Shown one piece after another: positions 21,838-32,324 of a DNA stretch of 64,000 bases. A program made the translations under genes and the position numbers. The stretch spans positions 124,453,450 through 124,517,449 of the forward strand of contig CP136069.1 of NCBI GenBank assembly GCA_032622095.1. The letters run 5' to 3'. Under the pieces are notes generated by a model. It was given only the letters and a program-made list of their open reading frames with translations. It had not been told where the DNA came from and ran no database searches. Position 1 is the stretch's first letter; the number at the start of each line of letters is the position of its first letter. This DNA is from Siphonodentalium dalli (Eukaryota; Mollusca; Scaphopoda; Gadilida; Siphonodentaliidae).

Positions 21838-22402
21838 ATTTAAAGATACGGGCGGCGTTGGCGGTGGATATGGTGTTAAAATATTTACCTCCGTCAAAAA
21901 CCGCCATAAACAGAAAGAATAGTCAAATATAGACAGACCTTGTTCTTATACCAATCAGAAATATGGCATAAACAGTATGTTATTGTCAATTTTTTCCCTT
22001 TGTTATGTAAACAAAAGCAAAAAAGGTTACGTTACCTGGCTTTTGTTTAGATCCAGATATGGTAAACATAAATTTAAAGAGCGTTATTTGTTAATATTTT
22101 CCTGATATGGAAATAAAAAGAGCGTTTATATCATCTGTGTGTGATTAACCAGTACAATTGCTCTGTGTTATGTAAACACGTAAACAGAAGCACAACTTCT
22201 GTAACACAAAACAGAACCACAACTTCTGTAACACGAACAGGCTCTTGTTTACGTACACCATCGTACGTCTTGACGACAATATACCATTTAAGCGCTAATT
22301 ATGTTTGGAATATGAACTGAACTATATATCTTTTAATATTCCTTCTGTTGATGGCGATTTGAACAAATATGAATATTTCTGCAACGAACGCCGCCCGTGC
22401 CT
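21838..22402. mobile_element. Terminal-inverted-repeat element, about 560 bp
   Basis: TTTAAAGATACGGGCGGCGTT at the left and its inverted counterpart AACGCCGCCCGTGCCTTTAA at the right bound a non-coding interior. The interior has two copies of CACAACTTCTGTAACAC and several GTAAACA/TGTTTAC pieces. The same flanking host sequence, TCGCATGTCCATRCTTGG, occurs once on each side, and the compact family A copy has this region only once. The duplication at the target is therefore about 18-20 bp, unusually long. No transposase is present. Confidence 0.7.
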
Positions 22403-22560
22403 TTAATCGCATGTCCATACTTGGTTTCTCGAAATCTTAATCATAACTATTATACGGGTATGGCAAAACTTCAACTGACAGAAAGAACACACATTCTATA
22501 GTGACGTAGCATCCTCGTTATTCTTATTAGGAGCAGTTCATTGTGCGAAAGGTGTCCACG

Positions 22561-22858
22561 TATATAGACTAGAGAGCTGCATCCCGTACCCTATATCCGC
22601 GTCCCTACCAAAGTCACACCCCAAATTGCGTTGGTTAATGCTTTACCCTGCAATATGATGCATATATAGCACCACGTGAACGCTATGTAAATTTTGCCCA
22701 ATATTGGGCAATGTTTTTACTCAATGCAGGGTAAACAATTTACCCAATATTATATGTTCGGGTACAAAAAAATGCTCAACGCAGAAGGGAAATTAATATT
22801 GGGTAAATTGTTACCCAGCGGTGAGTAAAAACATTGTCCAACATTGGGTAAATTTACC
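22561..22858. repeat. Foldback with TTACCCAA arms
   Basis: The sequence 22688-22755 (TTTTGCCCAATATTGGGCAA, then TTTTTACTCA and AACAATTTACCCAATATTA) is inverted at 22792-22858 with about 37 bp between. Several TTACCCAA / TTGGGTAA pieces make shorter nested hairpins. It sits against the 32-bp satellite, whose far edge (GGGTAAAAAATTTACCCAAC, about 23631-23650) repeats the same motif. The stretch before it (22561-22687) is unassigned. Confidence 0.75.
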
Positions 22859-23638
22859 CAACGTTCGCGTGGTGGTATATGCACCATTGTGTTGGGTCGC
22901 GTGGTGGTATATGCACCATTGTGTTGGGTCGCGTGGTGGTATATGTACCATTGTGTTGGGTCGCGTGGTGGTATATGCACCATTGTGTTGGGTCGCGTGG
23001 TGGTATATGCACCATTGTGTTGGGTCGCGTGGTGGTATATGTACCATTGTGTTGGGTCGCGTGGTGGTATATGCACCATTGTGTTGGGTCGCGTGGTGGT
23101 ATATGTACCATTGTGTTGGGTCGCGTGGTGGTATATGCACCATTGTGTTGGGTCGCGTGGTGGTATATGCACCATTGTGCTGGGTCGCGTGGTGGTATAT
23201 GTACCATTGTGTTGGGTCGCGTGGTGGTATATGCACCATTGTGTTGGGTCGCGTGGTGGTATATGCACCATTGTGTTGAGTCACGTGGTGGTATATGCAC
23301 CATTGTGTTGGGTCGCGTGGTGGTATATGCACCATTGTGTTGGGTCGCGTGCTGGTATATGCACCATTGTGTTGGGTCGCGTGGTGGTATATGCACCATT
23401 GTGTTGGGTCGCGTGGTGGTATATGCACCATTGTGTTGGGTCGCGTGGTGGTATATGCACCATTGTGTTGAGTCACGTGGTGGTATATGCACCATTGTGT
23501 TGGGTCGCGTGGTTGTATATGCACCATTGTGTTGGGTCGCGTGGTGGTATATGCACCATTGTGTTGGGCCGCGTGGTGGTATATGCACCATTGTGTTGGG
23601 TCGCGTGGTGGTATATGCACCATTGTGTTGGGTAAAAA
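22859..23638. repeat. 32-bp satellite, about 24 units
   Basis: The unit is CGCGTGGTGGTATATGCACC plus ATTGTGTTGGGT. A TGTACC variant appears in several early units. The double variant TTGAGTCACG appears at 23276 and again 192 bp later (23468), exactly six units on, so a six-unit block was duplicated. No stop occurs in the standard unit in any frame, and 32 is not a multiple of three, so long frames run on both strands. They are not genes. Confidence 0.97.
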
Positions 23639-25654
23639 ATTTACCCAACGCGATTTAGAGTGCACGTTGCCACAAACATGGACCGCAATTCAAATGAGAT
23701 ATGCAGCGCGTTACAAAGCTCTGCTCGTTGATTAGGGAGCTCTCGGTATTGGGGGTTCAAAGTATTTACTCAACTCCGCGAAGATTTCGTGACCCGCGCC
23801 CTATAACTAACCGTGCATTCTGATTTATAAACGCCACAACTCATTCTAATTACGACACACCACGGCTGCCAAATTAGGTTTTCCTGGACGCCACTACGAG
23901 CTTCTCGTACGTGATATGTCCATAAATTACGGCGACAATCAATTTCAGCGTCCACCATCGCAAACCAATGTTCAGAGCTGCAATGCAATGCTATTGTGTG
24001 TTGTATTTTGTGTTTGTTATTTAACGTTGACGGCGCTTTTGATTCGTTCTCCGCCGTGAAATTAGTTTTGATATCACCCAGAAACACCTGTACCCAACGT
24101 AATTTTACGAAGATTCACACCGTGTACTAGAATTTAGAGTGCTTTTTTAAAGCGACCTGTTGCGTTTGAACCTGAATTAAATAACATGCATGTGCACCAC
24201 TTTGAAGAGTGCGTCCAAAACATATTTGTATCTGCCCATGCGATACCTCCAGAACTTCAGAAGTAACTTGATACACACGCACTGTTTATTCCAATAGCAA
24301 GGTTAAGCCACACATACATGTAAATTCTTGTAACGTGTTTTGCCATTGCCAACGTTTTTCACCTGACTCACGTGGACATTTCACACAACGAGGTACATGA
24401 ATCACATTTAAAACAGCTACTCGATAATCGGGATGCATGACAAAATAATAACAATTTCGATATTCCATACATTTTCATTGCGCGACATCGTGCAAAGTGA
24501 CATTAATAGGGCGCGTTATAAATGCTAAATAGTATGTGTGCTTAATTGTTACAGTATTTGAGACCCATTTAGGGGGGCCTACCTGTTCCATATTTACCAA
24601 CATACTTATTTATAAAGAGACAATTGTGGCATAATGGTTACATGTTTGGCAATCATCGTGAAGTCAATACGAACGGGTAAGGCGCATCTTCTCTCGATAA
24701 CAAAACAATCAAAATGCTATGACGTACATCATATATATGGAATGTATGATTCCTGTGATTGTCGTTTGTTTTTGAATGGGAACTTGTCGTTCGCAACCTG
24801 CCTATTTATAGTTGGGAATATGTAGTTCGCAACCTTTCGCATAATGAATGACAACTATTTATTACGAATAGGGTTCTACATGTACAGCACTATATATAAT
24901 ATGTGTGCTTTCTATTCGTTTTCCTATCCGTTTTTACGATAACGGCTTTTGGATTTTCAACAAAACTCCCAAATACACCATAAAGTAATAAGTTCGCGAT
25001 CGTTTCTAAGCTCCTTGATATGGGGGATGACTCTGAGATTGTATCCTTAAATTGATATCGCCATGTGGCCTTATCTTTTATCTATTATATAGTGGCGATC
25101 AAACCATCGTCGTCATGAAACACAAGAGTGTTGCAAAACATGCATAAAGCGCTACACTTTGACCTGAAAACAAGCTACTTAGGTACAAAATAATCACGGC
25201 ACGAATACCAAGATTCTTTATTGTTGTTCAAATTAGCTTACATATGTAATACACGAACAAATCAATATATAATAAATAGCACTATGGTGTAAACAAATAA
25301 AATGGTAAGTATAACATTGAAATTTAATAAAGTCATCTTAAACATTTGCCGTCGTCACATGTATGTCTACAGATGGTAAGGTAAGGTGGTGCTGCGGTGA
25401 TCCGAATAATATAGTTTGCCAATGGTTGCAAAGTCCATTCTTGTGAGGTATACCCTCGACGAGGATTGAACTACATGTATGCAACAATCATGTTGGGCGT
25501 ATCTTAAAAACCCACACAACTTGTTCATGTGCACAGTATCGGTTGTGTTTAGAATTGAGCAGAAGTTATAAACGTTTATTTGATCAGTGAGGTGGCGGGG
25601 TAGAAATCTGTTTCGTAAAGAGCTAACCCCCTTACTGTAAATGACAAGCACAAT
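23639..25654. other. No recognisable gene; CpG-richer part at 23.65-24.1 kb
   Basis: From 23640 to about 24090 the sequence is richer in CpG and carries a 105-codon minus-strand frame (23770-24087) beginning MFLGDIKTNFTAENESKAPS, with no domain I recognise. From 24100 to 25650 it is AT-rich. A 94-codon minus frame at 25367-25651 also lacks a recognisable domain, although AGTTCAATCCTCG on that strand is faintly like a Pol III B box. Confidence 0.4.
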
Positions 25655-25790
25655 TGTCTCACAAACGGACTCGTAGTCATTTCTGTGAAAAAGTTTTTTG
25701 GCCGTCCGAAAACATGACGACTACAAAATAGCTATTCGTAATAATTATTTGTCGTCGTTCACAAGTCACAAGTGATTTTCTTTGAAAGAA
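25655..25790 (-). repeat. Family A element, partial reverse copy
   Basis: On the minus strand this reads AATAATTATTACGAATAGCT, then GTAGTCGT, TTTTCGGACGGCCAAAAAAC, then GAGTCCGTTTGTGAGACAAT. These are the same blocks in the same order as the left parts of the copies at 3893 and 17861. The satellite-forming segment and the right half are absent. Confidence 0.7.
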
Positions 25791-26589
25791 ACTGCACATA
25801 AATTATGCTTTTAAATGTCCGCACAGAATTGAACTTGATATTCTTTAATATTGTTTAGATTTACCTTATCAAGAAAAAAACTAGTATGCACTAATTAGAA
25901 TTGCCTATACATGTACCTGTATAGTCCAGGCACATTAGGCGTGAAAGGGGAAAAGTAAGGAAATAAATAGGGGAAAGCTGATTTTTTAATATTATTTAGG
26001 CCATAACATCGCGGATGAGTCACGAAAAGTCCCCTAAAATCGGAGTTGAGCTTTCGGACTAAATCAATTTTTTCTATAAAAAAAAACTTTTATATTTTTC
26101 ACAATCATAGGAATAATGGGATGATATAACAATTTTTCAGCCGAAACATATACCAAACGTACTCAATATTGTTCAATACACAATTCTCGAACCAGAGATA
26201 CAAATTCAACGGGGGGATTTGAATGAATTTCGCAGATATGGATATAAAATAACATAATGACCCCAAAAAATGACGATTTTTTCAGACAAACTGTCCTATT
26301 CTATGTCAAATTTCTCAGGCTATTCATTACGTTGGCGCAAGCAATTTGTTTTAAAAACTGCAAAGATATCACTCCTGCAATATAATATGCGGGATTAGCA
26401 ACTATACCTATGATAAGTGGTCAATACTTGTAAAAGCATAACCCTACCTCCTAAACTGGCTCGTCACATTTTGCTCTTCCGCTCGTCCAAGAGCTTGTTG
26501 TAGAAAACACACCAACTGTGAACAGGGTGATAAAAGCATGAAACTTGGCACATATGTTCCTTATACGCTACTGCTCATTTTCAGCATCG
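25791..26589. other. No recognisable feature
   Basis: AT-rich unassigned sequence with several A or T runs and no repeat or frame worth noting. Confidence 0.45.
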
Positions 26590-27005
26590 GATTAATGCAT
26601 ATGACTGATATTATATGTGTTCTAACAAACTAAACTACTTCGTGTAGCATTTTTATGGTGAAAATAATTGTCAGTTTTGACCTGACTGACAAATTACCAT
26701 ACTTCTTACTTACAAGGGGTGACGGTTGCTAGGGACACACACACAATCTAAAAATGCACATATGACTGATATTATGGTAGCTTTAACAAACTAAACTACA
26801 CCTAATAGCACTTTTATGTTGAACAGAATTAGAATAGTTGTTGTTAGTGTTGAGCTGACTGAAAAAAATACCATATAATTCTTACTTATATGAGTGGTAA
26901 CTGTTGCCAGGGTCATACCCGAAATACAAAAATGCACATATGACTGATATTATGGTAGTATTAACGTTTTTATGGTGAAAACAATTATAAATTATAAATT
27001 TAGTT
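26590..27005. repeat. Diverged tandem repeat, about 160-178 bp x 3
   Basis: The anchor ATGCACATATGACTGATATT recurs at about 26595 (slightly changed), 26754 and 26932. It is followed each time by parts of AACAAACTAAACTAC, a TTTTTATGGTGAAAA-like block, a GTTTTGACCTGACTGA-like block and GGTGACGGTTGCTAGGG-like sequence. The last unit is truncated. Confidence 0.8.
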
Positions 27006-27109
27006 TTCATATGGGTACAATTATATGTTATGGTCCATCAGTTCAGATATCGGGAATTCAAAGTGAGAGTTGAAAAGTTGTTGCTTATATTTAATATGAG
27101 GCATGACCA

Positions 27110-28465
27110 TAATAGTTATACAAGCCATAGACCCACACAGCTAGATGTATAATGTAAGTCACGGACCCACTCTACTATATATGAAGAACATAGGGTCAGC
27201 CACCAATATGTTAGCCATGGGCCTATAGCCTACAATAGTTAGGTTAGGACCCAGGCACATATATAGTCACATGACCCATGTCCATACATATAGACTATGG
27301 ACGTAGGATATGTGTAGTCCATGAACCAGACCGCTTCCTTTTACCATTATATATCGGCATACACCATTCAACCGCGATGCTAGGTTGGTTATACCTGGTC
27401 ACCGAGGCCGCAATGGAGCGATGCCGTGTTAAAGAAATACAATAGTATACTCTATGGAGATGGACCCAGCCCATTATACATGTATGATATCTATGACCAT
27501 GACAATATTATATGGTGCAAATACCCAAGTGCCCACAGATAGACCATGTCCGATGCACAATAAATTAGTACACCATGGATTCAGGACCCTATATATGGTA
27601 TGAACATATGAGACAGTTTTGTGGCAGACCAACCTATATATAGATATTGGACCGATGCCACATATACGAAAATTAAGGATGGATGCCCTTATAAATAGCC
27701 CATACACATATGGCGCTGTAGGTTGGCCATGGACACATACCCATACGTGTAGACCAAGGACCAAGACCGATATATGTATGCCACATAGCATTGTACCGAG
27801 GCATAAGCAGGTGTATGTATGTATGTAAGATACGGACCCAACCCTTATACGTGATATATCTACACCAAAGACCCAGGCAAGTTTAAATAGTGCTAATACA
27901 CAGGTGACTATAATGATGTATGCGTTGGATACAGGTGCCTACATGTAGGACATGGACACAGTTCCTAAATAAAAGCTACGAAACCGGCGTTATTAGTCAT
28001 TTCATAGATTCACATATATGCTGGTAGGCAATGGACTGATCCACATATATATGAGACACATGGACGCCATGCCCTACGGGTAAGTCATGGACCAAAATAC
28101 CTGTGCATGGATCCACGTCTCTATATGCATACCATATACGTACGTCCGTTTTCAGCCATTCGACCAACGCCCTATATGATGGAGGTCCCGATAGATTGGC
28201 CGTGTGCACCACCATAGCTTGGCTATGGACCCAGGCTCATATGTGTAGGAAATTGAGACGGGCCACTGTGGACATCCCATGTATCCAGGCTGATTTAGTT
28301 ATGACCTTATCCAACAGTTATGACCTTATTACCAGACATTTATATGTAAGACATGAACCCATCCCATGAATGTACATGTTACATGACTATCTAGGTTATA
28401 ACCACAGCCACGCATACGCCATGGACCCATATGAACACCACATGTAGTGCAAATACACAGGTACC
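27110..28465. repeat. Decayed satellite with CATGGACCCA motif
   Basis: For about 1.35 kb a loose motif of the form TGTAGACCATGGACCCAGGC, followed by CATATATATG-like sequence, recurs at irregular spacing. Clear instances lie near 27247, 27270, 27461, 27575, 27727, 27833, 27951, 28223, 28352 and 28420. Single units are too diverged for a fixed period. I read it as an old minisatellite. Frames of 69-105 codons crossing it are not supported as genes. Confidence 0.6.
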
Positions 28466-28467
28466 TA

Positions 28468-29160
28468 TAGTCAGTGTTCGCGCTGTCGGTAGCCAAATTA
28501 GCCAATGGCTAATATTTTTCGAATTTGGCTAATAAAAATTTCATTTGGCCAAACTTTTGGCTAAACTTTTTTTGAACCCAAATGGAGACTGATAGCATGG
28601 AGCCAGAAAGCTAATTAATAAAAGCGCTCAATAGATCGACATTCAAGACGAAGTTAGGTGACGATCGAAAGTATTTCATTATTGTCGTACTTATGAAATA
28701 TCGTACAAAGGGAAACCCGATCGACAACTATCAACCAAGCGATCATAAAGTGATATGCAATCATCTTTAGTTTTCACAAGACGGACAAACAAAGACGCAT
28801 GGACATTAAACCGACCGTGGTTGAATTATGACAATGTGAAGAAAGCAATGTTTTGTAAAGTGCATTGACGCCGGTATATAAGCAATTTGTTCGTAACATG
28901 TGCAGGCTGTTTTAATCTGGAGAAAGATTACGTCACTCTGCACGAAGCAGCAAAAGGTCATTATTAATTTTTACATTTAATCCCCTAATCCCCCAGTCAG
29001 CCCATTGTCTGTCTGGTCACTCACGGCGCGCCTGCACAATGCATGTTTATGATGACATTGTATTTATGACGGTCGAGGTTTATGAGCACCAAGTGTAAGA
29101 CAATAGCTTAATCAGCCAAATGTGAATCACGACAGATATTTTGTGGCTATTTGTCGTCAA
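28468..29160 (+). pseudogene. hAT-like element 5' part with TTF-type zinc finger
   Basis: The piece begins CAGTGTTCGCGCTGTCGG, a CAG-initial terminus like those of hAT elements, followed by GCCAAAT/GGCTAAT blocks shared with the copies at 21432, 39106 and 54296. From 28767 a + frame reads RRTNKDAWTLNRPWLNYD, then KKAMFCKVH, and in a neighbouring frame NLFVTCAGCFNLEKDYVTLH followed by EAAKGH. This fits the TTF-type zinc finger (W-l--PWL-yd-----MFCk-C...FV-GC-NF-LE---H--S--H) found at the start of ZNF862/ZMYM-like and hAT transposase proteins. One expected Cys is His and the two halves lie in different frames, so it is broken. No dimerisation domain or catalytic part is present. Confidence 0.6.
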
Positions 29161-29390
29161 TACCGATACAGTCAAAATAATATGCATGCTTTTATGACAT
29201 ATTGTAATTTGATAATGGCGTAACAATATTAAGTTATTAGTTTCCAGATGTCACTTAGATATTTTCGCAAGGATAACTATTTAATGATTTAAAAATAGAT
29301 ATTGATATAAAACAAAAAAATAATCACATTAAGAAGGACAATACCGGGTTACCCCCCCCCCCCCCCCCCCCCCCCCATCACACGGTGGGG
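29161..29390. repeat. Spacer with poly-C tract
   Basis: Contains an uninterrupted C run of about 25 (29352-29377). Run length may be unreliable in the assembly. The rest is AT-rich. Confidence 0.9.
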
Positions 29391-29852
29391 AATCACGTGG
29401 TGTCGAGTTGATGATTATCACGCATTCAAAATGGCCGACGCGATCGCAAACGAAACCAGAAACTAGGATAAAGGTAATACACTAGGATGATATTATACTA
29501 CATAGTATATTGGCAGCCACGAGCAGATGCTATACTATTTTTCAAACAAGCTAATACCTCATTTGTGTCCAAACTCACATTTGTTTGCTCTAACATTCTG
29601 ACCAAAGTTGTCAGTCCAAGGATTCCCCCAGATGTATGAACTAGTGTATTCCTCGAACCTCCGACTGGTAACTTTGTTAAGAATTTTACAGCAAACTACT
29701 CAGTATTTCCGAAGAAATAAGGTATCAACTTGTTTTTAAAATAAACTAGCATATGATCGTAACAGTCAAAATGTTATGTTCCTCGTATATTATGTTTTTG
29801 TGTATTTGCATTTTGAATGCGTGGTACTCAACAACCTCGAAACCACGTGATT
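29391..29852. mobile_element. MITE with about 42-bp inverted ends
   Basis: The left end AATCACGTGGTGTCGAGTTG, continuing to CACGCATTCAAAATG, is inverted at the right (CATTTTGAATGCGTGG...CCTCGAAACCACGTGATT) with few mismatches. The 462-bp unit has an AT-rich non-coding interior. I see no clear target duplication, so the superfamily is open. Confidence 0.75.
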
Positions 29853-30133
29853 AACCCATCGTTAAACATCTTACAATTTAGAACTGAGCAATGAATACCA
29901 CATTATACTTAAGTGCTCACAAATTCACGAGTTGATACTGAGATATATTCGCCCTTATTATTTTCGAAGACCAAACTCACATAAGTTACTGCAATTATTT
30001 AACTCCCGAAATGAAAAAACCGCAAGGAACCTGTCGATTTTCGTCGGAAAGGTCTCAGACTTGTTTAAGTCCTCTTGAGGCTAAGTAGCATCCATAACAC
30101 AAACCCCACTAACTGGACCACATTGATCAAATC

Positions 30134-30167
<34 letters not shown>

Positions 30168-30187
30168 TAAAAGCAACAAGCATTACC
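29853..30187. other. Spacer with (ATT)n microsatellite
   Basis: ATT repeats at 30133-30162. Otherwise unassigned. Confidence 0.8.
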
Positions 30188-30441
30188 ATATTTTCGTAGA
30201 TATGTGCTCTATATATTATAACGCATGTACAATATTATGTATCTGATTATGTAATTCAAAACATCTGTAATATCACTATATGAATGACCAGAATAAATAA
30301 AATTGAATATTTTCGTAGATATGTGCTCTATATATTATAACGCATGTACAATATTATGTATCTGATTATGTAATTCAAAACATCTGTAATATCACTATAT
30401 GAATGACCAGAATAAATAAAATTGAATTGAATTGAATTGAA
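30188..30441 (+). repeat. LINE 3' end, duplicated in tandem (119 bp x 2)
   Basis: Two apparently identical 119-bp units (30188-30306, 30307-30425) start ATATTTTCGTAGATATGTGC and end CAGAATAAATAAAATTGAA. The second continues into four ATTGA repeats. A polyadenylation-like AATAAA followed by a short microsatellite is the usual 3' end of many CR1/RTE-type LINEs. No coding part accompanies it. Identity of the units means the duplication is recent or was recently homogenised. Confidence 0.65.
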
Positions 30442-30959
30442 ACATCTTACACGTATAAGGAACAACGATCCCAAGTGCAGCCCAACTAAATTAGATAAGA
30501 ATTATTGCGTCGACAGACGAATAAATCACGGATGTGGACAAGGAAAAGTTGTAGCGAAACGGAATGGAGTTCACAATCGATGAACCCTCTTCCTCTGCCG
30601 AGACAACAGTTTATAATTGAATGTCGTTCTCTGCTATGCGGGCCTGGTTCAATTCCAGTTTGATTGATATGTTTGTTTCTGAAGCAGCTTGGTTTTGGCG
30701 CATCGTTGGCCGCTTACATTAGTCTTCCCAACGACAACGTTATCAGGTGGTTGTCGCGAAGGAAACTGAGTTCTGTTCAATCTATTTCTAGGCATCAAGA
30801 GAAACATGATATATTATCATCTTGGCATCACGATATTTTAATAGAATATATTTCTCATCGCGAGAAGTTAGAGATGTATCCAGATCTTCAGACCTCGGGT
30901 TACAACATCAACGTATATCAAATAAAATTCAATTTACCGCACTATTGACTTTGTGCCAC
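30442..30959. other. Unassigned; one 94-codon frame
   Basis: A + frame at 30664-30948 has ordinary amino-acid composition (FLKQLGFGASLAAYISLPND, then NVIRWLSRRKLSS) but matches no family I can name. It ends just before the foldback element. It may be chance. Confidence 0.35.
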
Positions 30960-31549
30960 TTAACCCTTTACCCAACAAAGCGGCCAAAACCGGCCAAATA
31001 AAGCTTCAACAGCCTAAAATATCTTCGGTCTGTCTCAATAAAACCATACAAATATGGATATCATTGGAACCGGCTCCTTGACCACATTGTGATAGTTACA
31101 GTTATGCCCTGTGCCAATGCATTCTCTTATATATGCGAGTCGACCATAGGTCGCCTCGCATATATAAGAGAATGCATTGGCCTAAAAAAAAAAATTTTTA
31201 ACACTTTTTACCATTTTTTCTTACATTCTTTAACAATTTTATAATTCTTAATGTGTTAAGCCAATAGATGAGCGGTCTTGGCCCCAACGGGGCTTATTTT
31301 TCGAGTTTAATTTTTTTCTTTACACACGGACAAATTATACATCATATGAAAGTAAAAGATGTAGGCTTCGTGTTCCGCCCTGCTGTAAAATGTGAAAGTG
31401 GTGCCGTTGCCATGGAAACAGAATGTAAACAATGTAGACACAGTTTGATATTAAACCATTTCCGCAAATGGTAAAAACTAATTTAAGCCCATTCTAGGAC
31501 AGGAACAGACGTTGAAGATCATTTATTGATGATTTGTCCACTATAACTA

Positions 31550-32290
31550 TGTTCCAACGAGTCCAGTATTAAATAGGATGCACATATAGGTTATACGGGT
31601 CTTTATTGCCATTTTAGGGTGAAAAATGGTGATTTTTGAAAAAAATGCGATAATTTTGGAATTGGAACATTTATTGAATACTACATTGGTTACAGTAATA
31701 ATTTATGCATTATTATGATGGCATCATACGTGTACTTAAAATTAATTTGGATAAAACTGCCGAAAAGGCACAATACCAAGAGAAATACCTGTTACCATGG
31801 AAACGATATTTAAAAATACAAAAAATGCCGTTATTGGAAAGAAATGAAGACATATAACCCTTGCGACACAATATAACTTTTTGAAATTTGTTTTTTATGA
31901 CATGCACTTTTAATCTGGACTTCTGTGTTGGGTAATTGATGCGGTTTATTCAGCTGTTGTCATGGAAACGGACCAAATTTCGCCAAATAATGATGTTTTT
32001 TTCCCATAGAGCTGACATTTAAAGCATGTAATTTTATGAAGCAAAGCGTATTATGACAACCCGTTATAGATGTCTCAAAACCTTTTTCAAAGATTACTAT
32101 TTCCCAATTATCCCAGTAGTAGCTAGGATGCACATATAGGATATGAAGTTTTTATTGCCATTTTGGGGTAAAAACTGTTAATTTTTGCAAAAAATGCGAT
32201 AATTTTGGAATTGAAACATTTATTTGATACTACATTGGTTACAGTAATAATTTATACATATTATGATGGCTTCTTACGTGTGCTTCAATC
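31550..32290. repeat. About 530-bp direct repeat in the left foldback arm
   Basis: Blocks at about 31575-31735 recur at about 32109-32285: AGGATGCACATATAGG, TTTATTGCCATTTT-GGGT, AAAATGCGATAATTTTGGAA, CTACATTGGTTACAGTAATA. The mirrored copies are at about 35390-36100, with a further diverged unit at about 34700-35385. Palindromic GTTGCCATGGAAAC-type motifs occur at 31406, 31791 and 31956, and inverted at 35317, 35703, 35868 and 36253. Confidence 0.8.
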
Positions 32291-32324
32291 TACTCAATAG
32301 ACGCAGCCTCTTTGCAATTATATT

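Larger units (their letters stand above)
17861..22560 (+). mobile_element. Family A element expanded by a satellite
   Basis: The left flank (ATAGTATAGTCGTAA at about 17862 through GTGCCGTTCGAACTTCTTGT at about 17937) and the right flank (TAGTCAGTGGTTGGC at about 21779, then GGTATGGCAAAAC, AACTGACAGAAAG and GTGCGAAAGGTGTC up to about 22551) are homologous to the compact copy at 3893-4262. Where that copy has one roughly 40-bp segment, this one has a satellite of about 3.8 kb. Two other insertions are nested inside: a hAT-like fragment at 21072-21432 and a terminal-inverted-repeat element at about 21838-22402. Confidence 0.8.

Noticed and set aside
22750-23665. Several frames of 150-284 codons rich in HH, W and G
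   Set aside because: The 32-bp satellite has no stop in any frame. The frames overlap one another on both strands.
25995-26035. CGGATGAGTCACGAAAAGTC resembling a hammerhead ribozyme
   Set aside because: One core base is wrong and the bases between GATGAG and CGAAA cannot form a proper stem II.
29352-29377. Long poly-C tract as a possible functional element
   Set aside because: Homopolymer runs of this kind are common in such DNA and their length is prone to sequencing error. Nothing nearby supports a role.
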